Assembly (NCBI GenBank): GCA_949741915.1 | Contig: CATJOM010000093.1 | Coordinates: 1 to 43,417, forward strand | Reading direction: 5' to 3' | DNA: 43,417 nucleotides | Origin: an uncultured Candidatus Melainabacteria bacterium | GTDB taxonomy: Bacteria > Cyanobacteriota > Vampirovibrionia > Gastranaerophilales > Gastranaerophilaceae | In this document: positions 8,041 to 17,478 of the stretch, one piece after another | Numbering within the stretch: position 1 is the stretch's first letter | Layout of the letters: every line of letters starts with the position of its first letter | Translations under genes and position numbers: made by a program | The notes under the pieces: model-generated | Databases searched by the model: none | The model's input: the letters and a program-made list of their open reading frames with translations, nothing else | Told to the model about the DNA's origin: nothing

Positions 8041-9189
8041 ATGAATTTACTTGCCCTTTTTTCAAGTTTTTCAAGACAAAAAAAAGACGATATATTCAAT
8101 ATCTACCCTGACGGTATATTTATTGTGTCAATGGATGGCAGGGTTTTAGATGTAAACCTAAAAATTGTTGAATTATACGGCTTTTCAAGGTTTGATATGA
8201 TAGGCCAGTATTTTTCAGAGTATATTCAGGGGGGTTCCGGGCTTTTAAATAAAATTGTTGCGCAAAAAAAACCATCAATCACTAAGGCGCAGACAGCAAG
8301 AGATGAAGATGTATTTGTAGAGGTTTCAGCCTCTAAAGATATGGAAAACGACAGGGTTTTTGTAACATTGAGAGATGTTACGCAAAACTATAAGATGCAG
8401 AATATGGTGAATGGCGAGTATGAAATCGCAAAAAAAATTATAGATGAAAAAAATACATTCTTATCAGAGGTATCGCCTGAAATAATTTCATCTCTTGATT
8501 CTGTTGTGGGGTTTTCAAAGGCCTTGCTTGAAGGGATTGGCGGGCATCTTGTTGATAAGCAGGAAAAGTATGTAAGCATTATAAATAAAAATTCAAATGA
8601 TCTATCTTTTGATTTAGAGAAAATTTTTGATTATTTCAAACTGGAATCAGGGCTTTATAAATATGAATTCCGTACCTTTGATATGGTGGATTTGCTTACA
8701 AATGCTGCAAAAATTTATGAACCTCTGTTTGAATCAAAAAAGACGGTTTTTAAGTATGATTTTTCTGCGATTACCACACGTGGTGCTTATTTGGATCCAG
8801 CTGTTATTGAAGAAGTTGTAAAAAATATTCTTAATATTTCATATAGGTGTGCAAACCTTGGAACAGTTACTTTTAATGCCGGAAATCCACCTGTAGAGTT
8901 TTTGGAAGCAAATGGGTTTGATACAACTGATGCTAATATCAAAAAACAGTTTGTAATGTTTGAAATCAAAGATACAAGTTTTTCCCTAACGCCTGAACAA
9001 TTGGAAAATGTTTTCAATCCTTATTTTATAGATAATTCTCAGAATAAAAAGCCAATAGGGATTAAAATGACATACCCAATTGTAAAAAAACACATCAAAT
9101 ATTTTAAGGGCGAAGTTTGGGTCTATTCAAAATCAGGCGCTGGCACAATGGTATGTATTTTGCTTCCTATTGAAAAGCAAAATCCTTAA
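8041..9189 (+). CDS. PAS-domain pseudo-histidine kinase
   Basis: A 382-residue cytosolic protein. Residues 17-115 form a PAS domain (YPDGIFIVSMDGRVLDVN...ELYGFSRFDMIG) ending in the usual RDVT. Residues 125-200 align with the HisKA dimerisation helices but read FLSEVSPEIISSLDSVVGFS, so the phosphoacceptor His is Pro146. The ATPase-like region lacks the N-box Asn pattern (NILNISYRCANLG) and the DxGxG box (IKDTSFSLTPEQ), keeping only GIKMTYPIVKKH and SGAGTMVCILLP. It is therefore probably unable to bind ATP or phosphorylate, and may act as a sensor scaffold. The ABC ATPase gene follows after 15 bp. Confidence 0.85.
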   Translation: MNLLALFSSFSRQKKDDIFNIYPDGIFIVSMDGRVLDVNLKIVELYGFSRFDMIGQYFSEYIQGGSGLLNKIVAQKKPSITKAQTARDEDVFVEVSASKDMENDRVFVTLRDVTQNYKMQNMVNGEYEIAKKIIDEKNTFLSEVSPEIISSLDSVVGFSKALLEGIGGHLVDKQEKYVSIINKNSNDLSFDLEKIFDYFKLESGLYKYEFRTFDMVDLLTNAAKIYEPLFESKKTVFKYDFSAITTRGAYLDPAVIEEVVKNILNISYRCANLGTVTFNAGNPPVEFLEANGFDTTDANIKKQFVMFEIKDTSFSLTPEQLENVFNPYFIDNSQNKKPIGIKMTYPIVKKHIKYFKGEVWVYSKSGAGTMVCILLPIEKQNP

Positions 9190-9204
9190 AAAATGGAGAT
9201 ATAG

Positions 9205-10281
9205 GTGTCAAAGGTAGAATTAGAAGGCGTTTTTAAATCTTTTGATAAGAAAAATATTTTGTCTGACATAAATTTATATGTTGAAGATAAAGAATTTTGT
9301 GTTCTTGTTGGGGCATCTGGCTGTGGTAAATCAACATTATTAAGGATTATAGCGGGTCTTGAAACCCAGGATACTGGAGATATTTATATAGGCGGCAAAC
9401 TTTCAAATGATGTCCCTCCAAAGGATAGAAATATTGCCTTTGTATTTCAAAGCTATGCGCTTTATCCGCATCTTAGTGTTTACGATAATATGGCTTTTCC
9501 TCTTAAAATAAGTAAAATGTCCAAGCGGGATATTGAGCAAAAGGTGATGAGAGCGTCTGATATTTTGGGGCTTGGTGAGTATTTAAAAAGAAAACCAAAA
9601 GAATTGTCTGGAGGGCAAAGACAAAGGGTGGCGCTTGGCCGTGCAATAGTAAGGGAACCTGAAGTCTTTTTAATGGACGAGCCATTGTCAAACCTTGATG
9701 CTAAGCTTCGTGTTCAGATGCGCTCTGAAATTAAAAAACTCCATAAAGAACTAGACACAACCTTTATATATGTCACCCATGATCAGACGGAAGCCCTTAC
9801 AATGGGCAATAAGATTGTTGTTTTAAATGATGGCAAAATCCAACAGGCAGCAAAACCAGATGATATTTTTAATTATCCCTCTAATATTTTTGTTGCCACA
9901 TTTATGGGAAATTCACCAATGAATATTATTCCAGCTACCATAAACGATGGCATTCTTTGCTTTGATAGGGTTATGATTACCTTGAGCGAATTTTCAAGGC
10001 AAATCATTGGTGGGAGGAAAAAGGTCCTTCTTGGAATCCGTCCTGAAAGTTTTAATCCGTATTTTGTTGAAAGCATCGTCCCTGTTGGGGTTAGGATGAA
10101 TGTCAATGTAAATAGTGTTGAAGTAAACGGTGGCGAAAAATATGTTTATTTTAAACTTGATGAAACAGAGGTCATAGCGAAGGTAAATTCCAAGATAAAT
10201 ATTGGCACAACTGCTGATTTTTCAATTGATCCTGGAGATTTTCATTTTTTTGATGTTGAAACAAAGGAGAGGATAGTTTAG
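9205..10281 (+). CDS. ugpC: MalK/UgpC/MsmK-type ABC importer ATPase, orphan
   Basis: A 358-residue ATPase of carbohydrate ABC importers. Walker A is GASGCGKST (36-44), the Q-loop is VFQSYALYPH, the signature is LSGGQRQRVALGRA, Walker B is VFLMDEPLSNLD and the switch is YVTHDQTEA. The C-terminal third is the regulatory OB/TOBE domain with GIRPESF. It starts with GTG, preceded by GGAG at six bases. No permease or binding protein is encoded here, so it probably serves several sugar importers as MsmK does in streptococci. Its operon-like position behind a PAS pseudo-kinase is unusual and hints at signal control of sugar uptake. The exact substrate cannot be assigned. Confidence 0.93.
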   Translation: MSKVELEGVFKSFDKKNILSDINLYVEDKEFCVLVGASGCGKSTLLRIIAGLETQDTGDIYIGGKLSNDVPPKDRNIAFVFQSYALYPHLSVYDNMAFPLKISKMSKRDIEQKVMRASDILGLGEYLKRKPKELSGGQRQRVALGRAIVREPEVFLMDEPLSNLDAKLRVQMRSEIKKLHKELDTTFIYVTHDQTEALTMGNKIVVLNDGKIQQAAKPDDIFNYPSNIFVATFMGNSPMNIIPATINDGILCFDRVMITLSEFSRQIIGGRKKVLLGIRPESFNPYFVESIVPVGVRMNVNVNSVEVNGGEKYVYFKLDETEVIAKVNSKINIGTTADFSIDPGDFHFFDVETKERIV

Positions 10282-10401
10282 GGCACTATTTTTACTTTTG
10301 CTTTTGGCTAATTATTTTAGGTGTTTATTATAGTATTAGGGTTGTGGTTTAAAATAGGTGCTTTATATTGAGTATAATTTATGAAAACTCCATATCGCAG
10401 C

Positions 10402-10506
10402 CTATCTTCCTGCGTAAATTAAATTTAGGTAATAGATTCCAAAATATGAAAATACAAAGCCAAAAAAGATTGTAAAAATTTTTGGGTACAGTAAAAATTC
10501 TGGCAT
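10402..10506 (-). CDS. 34-residue single-span membrane peptide
   Basis: A short minus-strand frame starting MPEFLLYPKIF, with one hydrophobic aromatic-rich helix of about 22 residues and a short IYAGR tail. Its ATG directly abuts the TAA stop of the upstream 71-residue gene, and GGAG lies eight bases before it inside that gene, so the two are translationally linked. No family is recognised; small single-span subunits or toxin-like peptides look similar. Confidence 0.5.
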   Translation of the reverse strand: MPEFLLYPKIFTIFFGFVFSYFGIYYLNLIYAGR

Positions 10507-10722
10507 TTAGCATTCTCCTTCCGGATTCTTTTTGTCCTTTATTTCTTCTACCCACACCTTTGTTTCCGAAACAGCTGATTTAAAAGGATTATGAGCATAG
10601 TTGTATTCAAGGAAGGGATTTTTTGCCTTCTTATCATAGCAATTCACTTTTTTTTGCAGTTCTTTTAAATATTCTTTAATATCCATATGTTTCTCACTTT
10701 CAAACATATGCATTTTTAGCAT
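10507..10722 (-). CDS. Small charged protein of unknown function
   Basis: A 71-residue, lysine- and glutamate-rich soluble protein with a helical first half (DIKEYLKELQKKVN) and a FLEYNYAHNPFKSA stretch after it. Not recognised. The first ATG is supported by a promoter with -10 TATATA (10730-10735) exactly seven bases upstream, 17 bp from a -35-like TTAAAT, which predicts a leaderless mRNA. An internal ATG at 10686 would give 59 residues. It forms a two-gene unit with the 34-residue membrane peptide. Confidence 0.55.
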   Translation of the reverse strand: MLKMHMFESEKHMDIKEYLKELQKKVNCYDKKAKNPFLEYNYAHNPFKSAVSETKVWVEEIKDKKNPEGEC

Positions 10723-10822
10723 ATACCACTATATATTAATTATAGATAATGTATTTAAGTTTTACACCCCGTTTTGGGGAATCAGTAATGATACTTTAGG
10801 GCTAAATTCCACTTTGGTATTA

Positions 10823-10861
10823 TTGATTTAAATTGTGTTAATGCTACACTATCTAGTGTAG
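10823..10861 (+). promoter_or_regulatory. Efflux-operon promoter with palindromic operator
   Basis: -35 TTGATT (10823-10828), 16-bp spacer, -10 TACACT (10845-10850). A perfect palindrome with 8-bp arms, CTACACTA and TAGTGTAG around TC (10844-10861), covers the -10 box and the expected start site. A bound dimer there would block transcription, as TetR- and MarR-type repressors do at many efflux genes. No such regulator gene is encoded in the window. The operon's first ATG is 38 bp downstream. Confidence 0.65.
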
Positions 10862-10898
10862 GAAGCTAATTAATTATAATTGGGGAGCTTTATTATTT

Positions 10899-12128
10899 AT
10901 GAAAAGAAAAATCGGTATAGCGATAATATGTGTGCTTTTGCTTGTAATTGCAAGGTTTGGTTTTGTGAAATTTGCTGAAATGCAGACAGCAAAGGGTAGG
11001 TCAGCTGCAATGGTGCCTACAGTAGCATTGAGTGCTGTTGAGGAAGCTGAAATTGCAAATTCTATTGAAACTTCAGGTAGAATAACTGCTAAGTATAGCG
11101 TTGATATTGTTGCAAAAGTTTCAGGTTCATTGATGAGTAAGCATTTTAGCGAAGGTGACTACGTTAAAAAAGGCCAGCTTTTATTTTCAATTGATCCGCA
11201 AGAGTATGCTATAGCTGTAAATAAAGCAAGTGCAGAACTTCAGAATGCGCAGGCAGTTGCATTCAGGGCGGAAAAAGACTATGAAAGGGCAAAAGAACTT
11301 GTTGCCAAGGATTTTATAGCGAAATCAACATATGATCAAAATTTGGCTGAAAAAAATGTAGCAAAGGCAAATATAAGGTCTGCAAGTGCACAATTAAGTG
11401 ATGCCAGAAGGCTTTTATCGTATACAAAAATTACTTCTCCTGTTTCTGGAAGAATTGGTATGGTGAATGTGACAGAGGGTAACTACATTACGGCACAGAC
11501 TGGTTCACTTGCACGTGTTGTAAGCCTTGATCCTATCTATGTTAATTATTCTCTCGATTCAAAGCAGTTTAATCAGCTTAGGAATGACACCATTATGCCG
11601 ACAGTGAAACAGAGTGAACCTATTAGGGTGCAATTAACTTTGCCTGACGGCACCGTTTATAAGTATGATGGTGATGAGGATTTCTTTGGTAACGAAATTT
11701 CTCAAACAACAGGATCTATTCCATTAAGAGCGACATTTAAAAACCCTGAACATATTCTTGTTCCTGGCGATTTTGTAAAGGTTAAGATATTTTCAAACAC
11801 TAAACATAAAAGGCTTATAGTGCCGCAGGCTGCTGTGCTCCAAGATTCTACCGGAAGGTATGTTTATACAGTGGATACTGAGAATAAGGCTGTTCAAACT
11901 TATGTTACAACGGATGGTGAATATGGTGATAATTTTATAATTAAAGATGGCCTGAATGCTGGAGATAAGTATATTTCATACGGTATTATAAAAGTTATGA
12001 ACGGCGCTCCTGTAAAAATTATGAGTGATGAAGAAGTAAAGCAAAAGAAGCTTCAGGAAGAAGCTGCAGCTGAAGCAAAAACTACTAATGAAAACCAGGC
12101 TCTACCAGAAGAGAATGAGCAGAAATAA
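10899..12128 (+). CDS. RND efflux periplasmic adaptor (membrane fusion protein)
   Basis: A 409-residue AcrA/MexA-type adaptor. It has one N-terminal membrane anchor (IGIAIICVLLLVIARFGFV) with no lipobox. The barrel-sandwich and hairpin region follows (VSGSLMSKHFSEGDYVKKGQLLFSIDPQEY, then an Ala/Lys-rich coiled coil of about 70 residues), then ITSPVSGRIGMVNVTEGNYI, and a beta-barrel and membrane-proximal domain with IVPQAAVLQDSTGRYVYTV. The C-terminal tail is Gln/Glu/Ala-rich. It joins the inner-membrane pump to the outer-membrane channel. First gene of a three-gene operon; 25 bp separate it from the pump gene. Confidence 0.95.
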   Translation: MKRKIGIAIICVLLLVIARFGFVKFAEMQTAKGRSAAMVPTVALSAVEEAEIANSIETSGRITAKYSVDIVAKVSGSLMSKHFSEGDYVKKGQLLFSIDPQEYAIAVNKASAELQNAQAVAFRAEKDYERAKELVAKDFIAKSTYDQNLAEKNVAKANIRSASAQLSDARRLLSYTKITSPVSGRIGMVNVTEGNYITAQTGSLARVVSLDPIYVNYSLDSKQFNQLRNDTIMPTVKQSEPIRVQLTLPDGTVYKYDGDEDFFGNEISQTTGSIPLRATFKNPEHILVPGDFVKVKIFSNTKHKRLIVPQAAVLQDSTGRYVYTVDTENKAVQTYVTTDGEYGDNFIIKDGLNAGDKYISYGIIKVMNGAPVKIMSDEEVKQKKLQEEAAAEAKTTNENQALPEENEQK

Positions 12129-12153
12129 ACAGCTTGGGGTAAGGATTTTATAG

Positions 12154-15100
12154 ATGTTTTCAAAGTTTTTTATAGACAGACCAAGATTTGCAATAGTACT
12201 ATCGCTTGTTATAGTACTTGTGGGACTTATATGTCTCAAAGTGCTTCCACTAGAAGAATACCCTGATATTACGCCACCTCAGGTTGTAGTTGCTGCAACA
12301 TATTCTGGTGCAAGTTCTGAGGTTATTGAATCAACTGTTGCCCAGCCTATTGAGGCGCAGGTTAATGGTGTTGAGGATATGCTTTATATGACATCAACCT
12401 CAAGCAATGGCACATATCAATTGAATGTATTCTTTAAAACAGGAACTGATCCTGATATGGCACTTGTTAACGTGCAAAACAGGGTTTCTCTTGCAACTCC
12501 TAGGTTGCCATCTGATGTACAAAGGTATGGTTTAACCACGAAAAGATCAACCCAGGGTGCTGGCCTTGTGATGTATGCAATCCAATCCCCTAATGATTCA
12601 AAAGATTTGGTTGAGGTTAGCAATTATGCTTCAATCTATTTGAAGGATGAACTTGCAAGGGTAAATGGTGTTGGTGAAGTAGGTGTACACGGTGCAAGGG
12701 ATTATTCGATTAGAATCTGGCTTGATGCAGACAAGATGGCTGCCTTAAATGTTTCACCCTTAGAGATTCAAAATGCAGTACAGGGGCAGAATACGCAAAT
12801 TCCTGCGGGTGATATAGGTGCTGAGCCTCTTATTAATAAGCATCAGATAAAAATAACATTAAAAACTAAGGGCAGATTGACGACACCTGAAGAATTTTCA
12901 GATATTATAGTAAGGTCTAATCCTGATGGTTCAACTATTAAAGTTGGCGATGTTGCAAGGGTTGAATTGGCAGGTGAAAGATATTCAAGTATGGCCCGCT
13001 TGAACGGGAAAGAGATTGCAGTTCTTTCTGTTATGCAATTGTCTGATGCAAACGCTATACAGGTTGCAAACGACTGTAATAAGAGGATGGAAGAATTGTC
13101 ACAGAGTTTTCCTGACGGCATAAGTTACTCAATATTGCACGATACAACAGAAAATATCAAAGAATCTCTTGCTGAAGTTATTAAGGCAATTATTCTTGCT
13201 GTAATTCTTGTTACACTTGTTGTGTATTTGTTTCTTGGAGATTGGCGCGCTTCGATTGTGCCATTTGTTTCAATTCCTGTGTCCTTGCTTGGCACGCTTG
13301 GAATTTTTGCAATTTGCGGATTTTCGATCAATACACTAACGCTTTTTGGCTTTGTTCTTGCGGTCGGCACTGTGGTTGACGATAGCATTGTTGTTGTTGA
13401 AAACGTTCAAAGACACATTGAGGCTGGAAAAAGCCCAAGAGAAGCCACGCTGATTTCCATGGATGAAATCACAGGTGCTGTTGTTGCAACTTCACTTGTT
13501 TTGATGGCGGTATTTGTTCCTTGCTGTTTTATATCAGGAATTTCAGGCAAGATGTACCAGCAATTTGCTGTCACAATTGCAGCTTCAATTGGTTTTTCTG
13601 TCGTTGTAGCCTTGACCCTTGCGCCTGCACTTTGCGCAACGCTACTTAGAAGTCAGGAAGAGATGCCGCGCAGAACTTTTTATGAGAAATTCAGAGAACT
13701 ATATAAAGACTACTGGGCTAGAAAGCATCCTGTTACAACAAGACAAAAAATTAGAGCCTGGGGTGAGTTCTTTGCTACTGCCTGGGAAATCTGCATTAAG
13801 AAATACAATAGATTTTTTGACAGAATTAAAAGCTTTTATTTAAAAGGCTCTAAACATTTTATTGAAAGTGGTAAGTCGACCCTTATTACATATGTTTTAT
13901 TGGTTCTTTCACTTCTTGGTTTGTTCAAACTTATTCCAACAGGTTTTTTGCCAGAAGAGGATATGAGCTTTATTTTAACAAACATAATCATGCAGGATGG
14001 CACTGCTTTATCTAAAACTTCTGAGTTATCATCTAAAATTGAAAACGAGATGATGAAGCTCTCAGGAGTTAAACAGATTGGTGCTGTTATTGGTATGAAT
14101 GGTGATAATACTGCGATTATTTTTGGTGTATTTAAGCCTTATTCAGAGAGGCTGCGCGCAGGTGCTTTGAAAAAACTCTTTATGAGCCCCGAAGAAAAGA
14201 AGAAGTATGAAACTTCGCTTGCTGATTACAAGAAAAATATAAATGCCATAACTGCAAAATATAAAAATGCACAAATTGTGTCATTTGTACCTCCGGCGAT
14301 ATCTGGTATGAGTATGTTTGGCGGTTTTGAGTATCAGTTTTTGGATAAGGGCGACAGGACGGCGCAGGAGCTTTATAACGATGCAAGAAAATTAATAATG
14401 CAAGCTAATCAGAGCCCTAAACTGACCAGTGTGTATACACAATTTAACGCAAACATACCTCAGTTTTTAGTTGATATTGATTATCCAAGGCTAAAAGCCC
14501 AAAATATATCTGAATCAGAGGTGACTGCTGCTCTGGCTTCTCAGTTTGGTTCGTATTATATTAATGACTTTAACCTCAAAGGCAGGGTTTTTAGGGTTAT
14601 GATGCAGGCAGATGAACCCTTTAGAAGCGTTCCATCTGATATGAACAAGATATACATTAAAACAAACAGCGGTACATCTGCGCCATTGAGTTCTGTAGTT
14701 AGTGTTATGCCTGTAACTGGCCCATACAGTGTTACCAGGTTTAATATGTATAATTCTATTCAGATTCAGGGAAGCCCTGCACAAGGACAGTCATCAGGTG
14801 ATGCCATTAATGAAATGCAGAGAATTTCAAAAGAAACCCTGCCTTCAGATTTAGGCTATGCTTGGTCTGGAACTACATTGCAGGAAATTGAATCTACGGG
14901 GCAGACAACAAGTGTACTTATAATGTCATTAGTGTTTGTTTATTTGTTCCTTGTTGCGCTATATGAAAGCTGGATGCTGCCAATTGGTGTTATGCTTATT
15001 ACACCAATTGCGATGCTGGGAGCATTATTCTTGCAGTATGTTACAGGAAACCAGCTTGATATTTATGCACAAATAGGGCTTATAATGTTGATAGGTCTTG

Positions 15101-15456
15101 CTGCTAAACAGGCGATTTTGATTGTCGAATTTGCCAAAGCAGCAAGGGAAGATGAAAACAAGAGTGTGTATGAAGCAGCAATGGAAGCTGCTGATATAAG
15201 GTTCAGGGCTGTTATGATGACAGGTATCGCCTTTATTCTTGGTATGGTGCCGCTTGTTCTTGCTGTAGGCTCCGGTGCTGAATCAAGAAAAGCTCTTGGT
15301 ACTGCTGTATTTGGTGGTATGGTTATTGCTGTTACAGTTGGTGCAATTATGGTTCCTGCTTTTTATGCGCACATTCAAAAACAAAGAGAGCGTGCCAAAA
15401 AAGACAGTGACATAAGAAAACAAAGACATATTAAGGAAATCAGGGAAAATGAATAA
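12154..15456 (+). CDS. RND multidrug efflux pump, HAE1/AcrB family
   Basis: An 1100-residue proton-driven exporter of the inner membrane. The proton-relay residues of AcrB are all visible: the Asp pair in [15 protein letters not shown] (D409, D410) and the Lys in [14 protein letters not shown] (K985). The N-terminal signature [14 protein letters not shown] and the porter-domain motif [20 protein letters not shown] are typical. It is about 50 residues longer than AcrB, with extra sequence in the cytoplasmic linker between the two membrane halves (about 505-570, rich in Arg, Tyr, Trp). Substrate range is not predictable. Overlaps the channel gene by eight bases. Confidence 0.96.
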   Translation: MFSKFFIDRPRFAIVLSLVIVLVGLICLKVLPLEEYPDITPPQVVVAATYSGASSEVIESTVAQPIEAQVNGVEDMLYMTSTSSNGTYQLNVFFKTGTDPDMALVNVQNRVSLATPRLPSDVQRYGLTTKRSTQGAGLVMYAIQSPNDSKDLVEVSNYASIYLKDELARVNGVGEVGVHGARDYSIRIWLDADKMAALNVSPLEIQNAVQGQNTQIPAGDIGAEPLINKHQIKITLKTKGRLTTPEEFSDIIVRSNPDGSTIKVGDVARVELAGERYSSMARLNGKEIAVLSVMQLSDANAIQVANDCNKRMEELSQSFPDGISYSILHDTTENIKESLAEVIKAIILAVILVTLVVYLFLGDWRASIVPFVSIPVSLLGTLGIFAICGFSINTLTLFGFVLAVGTVVDDSIVVVENVQRHIEAGKSPREATLISMDEITGAVVATSLVLMAVFVPCCFISGISGKMYQQFAVTIAASIGFSVVVALTLAPALCATLLRSQEEMPRRTFYEKFRELYKDYWARKHPVTTRQKIRAWGEFFATAWEICIKKYNRFFDRIKSFYLKGSKHFIESGKSTLITYVLLVLSLLGLFKLIPTGFLPEEDMSFILTNIIMQDGTALSKTSELSSKIENEMMKLSGVKQIGAVIGMNGDNTAIIFGVFKPYSERLRAGALKKLFMSPEEKKKYETSLADYKKNINAITAKYKNAQIVSFVPPAISGMSMFGGFEYQFLDKGDRTAQELYNDARKLIMQANQSPKLTSVYTQFNANIPQFLVDIDYPRLKAQNISESEVTAALASQFGSYYINDFNLKGRVFRVMMQADEPFRSVPSDMNKIYIKTNSGTSAPLSSVVSVMPVTGPYSVTRFNMYNSIQIQGSPAQGQSSGDAINEMQRISKETLPSDLGYAWSGTTLQEIESTGQTTSVLIMSLVFVYLFLVALYESWMLPIGVMLITPIAMLGALFLQYVTGNQLDIYAQIGLIMLIGLAAKQAILIVEFAKAAREDENKSVYEAAMEAADIRFRAVMMTGIAFILGMVPLVLAVGSGAESRKALGTAVFGGMVIAVTVGAIMVPAFYAHIQKQRERAKKDSDIRKQRHIKEIRENE

Positions 15457-17224
15457 AATATATTCAATATTTATATCAATATTTATTTTTGTTGGATTCG
15501 GGCTTGGCTCGTGCGCAGTTTTTGGTGAAGAATTGCCGGATCTTTTGCCTCAGTCTGCTGATGGTTCAGCTAAAACTGTTCCTGCAGGGCAAAATTATTC
15601 AGGAGGCGAAAAGAACTTTTTTGAGGTTTCAAATAAAAAAGAGACCGTAAAGGAAGTTAAAAAGGAAACCAAAAAATCTAGTAGCAAGCAGGCTAAAAAT
15701 AGTTCTGCAATAAAAGAAAATAAAATGAAAACTCTAAAAGCTGATAGTAAAAAACAAAAACAGGACAGCAGTGCAAATAAGCAGGATAAAAAAACAAAGG
15801 CTGCCGTAAATAAAAAGAGCTCAGGTGCTGAAAAAAAAGATGAAATCAGTGCGAGAGAGCTAAAAAAAATCGAGAAAAAGAAAGAAGAATATAAAGAATA
15901 TTTAATTCCAACAGACGGATATATGCCAGTAGGTAATCTTGAAGATAGAAGTACAACTATAACAGGCTCTATACAGAGGACTCTTGAGTTTAATCTTGCA
16001 GACTGTCTTGAATTAGCGCTTATCAATCATCCGAGAATCAAAGCTGCATATGCAGGGGCTTCGGCTCAAAAGGCTGTAAAGAGCCAAACACTATCAAATT
16101 ATTCTCCACGTGTAAATATTGATGCTGGAATTTCAAGAGTAAAGCCTGATACTAGTATGATGAGGGGGCTATCAAGTGATTCTTATACGAAATATCTTCT
16201 TGGCACGATTGGCGTCACGCAGCTTGTATATGATTTTGGTTTAACGCAAAATCAATATACAATTGATAAACTTGCCTGGGAAAGTTCTAAAACACAGATT
16301 GAGTCCGTTGTTAATGATGTGATTTGCCAGGTAAAAGATAGCTACTATAGTCTTTTATATGCTATCGCAAGGAAGCAGGTTGCACTTGAAACGGTTGAAC
16401 AATATCAACAAATGTATAATCAGGCAAATGCATTTTATGAAGTAGGGACAAAACCAAAAGTTGATGTAACCATTGCAGCTGCGAATCTTGCTGATGCAAA
16501 GACGACTCTTATTGAAGCCACAAATAATGTAGACATAGCTGTTTCAAGATTGAACAACTCAATGGGGCTTCCTTTTGTACCGCCATATGTTGTTGATACA
16601 TCTATTCCTTATCAGGATGTTAGCGTATCGATGAAAGAGGTGGTTGAGATTGCAAACTCTAACAGGCCGGATATTAAGATTGCACTTTTAGATGTCGAGC
16701 AGGCAAATCAGTATGTAAAACTTGCAAAGAAGTCCTATTTCCCGACGCTTGAATTCAGGGGTAATGTATCTATGGGTGGTGCTGATAATTTTACGGATAC
16801 AACATGGTATGATGCAGGCGGATATTTGAGTTTTCCTATGATAAATCCTTTTTTAATCAGGAATCAGATAGTGCAGGCAAAAGCCTTACATGAACAGCAA
16901 AAATACAGCACCAAGGCTAATATCAATGATATTTATTATGAAATTCAGCAAGCGTATGTAAAACTGGTTGATGCTAAAGAAAGAATTCCATCTACAAAAC
17001 TGACCGTAAAAGAAGCCAAAGAAAGTTATGAATTATCTCAAGGGAGATACAGAGTGGGCGTTTGCGATGCTATAGAATTAAGAGATGCACAGATTCAATA
17101 TGCAAACTCTAAGCTTGCATACATTAGTGCTTTATATGAATATAACAGTGCAAAAGCTCTTCTTGAAAAGGCGATAGGACAAACAATAAAACCATCTGAA
17201 GCATCTGAAAAGATTGAAATTTAA
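15449..17224 (+). CDS. TolC-family outer-membrane channel with lysine-rich N-terminal extension
   Basis: A 591-residue outer-membrane efflux protein. A signal peptide (first about 26 residues) contains GLGSC, a possible lipobox with lipidation at Cys22. Residues 50-150 are a low-complexity Lys/Ser/Glu-rich stretch not found in TolC or OprM. From about residue 180 the two outer-membrane-efflux repeats follow ([22 protein letters not shown], then [27 protein letters not shown]), with [10 protein letters not shown] typical of the first beta-strands. It overlaps the pump gene and completes the tripartite exporter. The basic extension would lie in the periplasm and could bind peptidoglycan or another anionic polymer; that is inference. 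Confidence 0.93.
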   Translation: MNKIYSIFISIFIFVGFGLGSCAVFGEELPDLLPQSADGSAKTVPAGQNYSGGEKNFFEVSNKKETVKEVKKETKKSSSKQAKNSSAIKENKMKTLKADSKKQKQDSSANKQDKKTKAAVNKKSSGAEKKDEISARELKKIEKKKEEYKEYLIPTDGYMPVGNLEDRSTTITGSIQRTLEFNLADCLELALINHPRIKAAYAGASAQKAVKSQTLSNYSPRVNIDAGISRVKPDTSMMRGLSSDSYTKYLLGTIGVTQLVYDFGLTQNQYTIDKLAWESSKTQIESVVNDVICQVKDSYYSLLYAIARKQVALETVEQYQQMYNQANAFYEVGTKPKVDVTIAAANLADAKTTLIEATNNVDIAVSRLNNSMGLPFVPPYVVDTSIPYQDVSVSMKEVVEIANSNRPDIKIALLDVEQANQYVKLAKKSYFPTLEFRGNVSMGGADNFTDTTWYDAGGYLSFPMINPFLIRNQIVQAKALHEQQKYSTKANINDIYYEIQQAYVKLVDAKERIPSTKLTVKEAKESYELSQGRYRVGVCDAIELRDAQIQYANSKLAYISALYEYNSAKALLEKAIGQTIKPSEASEKIEI

Positions 17225-17362
17225 TCTCTCTTTTAATCTTAAATATATGATGGCAGCATTGTTGAGCTATTCTGTTGATTGATCGAAAAAAATAGTTTAC
17301 CTTCATTGTGTTTATATAACAGCAATCCTTATTAGAAGTCTATTTCAATGTTTTATCATATT

Positions 17363-17424
17363 TTGGCGTAGATTCTTTGTGTGCTTATAAAAATACTTCC
17401 GTCTGGCTAATGCAGGCAGACGGA
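17363..17424 (+). promoter_or_regulatory. Promoter and 5'-terminal hairpin of the ferritin-like gene
   Basis: -35 TTGGCG (17363-17368), 17-bp spacer, -10 TATAAA (17386-17391). The expected start site is about 17398, which is exactly where an 8-bp stem begins: TCCGTCTG (17398-17405) pairs with CAGACGGA (17417-17424) around an 11-base loop. The message would thus begin with a hairpin, a layout known to protect mRNAs from 5' decay. It lacks a run of T after the stem, so it is a weak terminator candidate for the efflux operon. AGGAGG precedes the gene start. Confidence 0.5.
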
Positions 17425-17478
17425 TTTATTATGCATGTCTTTTGTGTAGATTATTATTAATACAAAAGGAGGAAAAAT

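Noticed and set aside
15595-16026. 143-residue minus-strand frame, Phe/Ser/Leu-rich
   Set aside because: It is the complement of the lysine-rich part of the TolC-type gene; hydrophobicity is a shadow of AAA/AAG codons.
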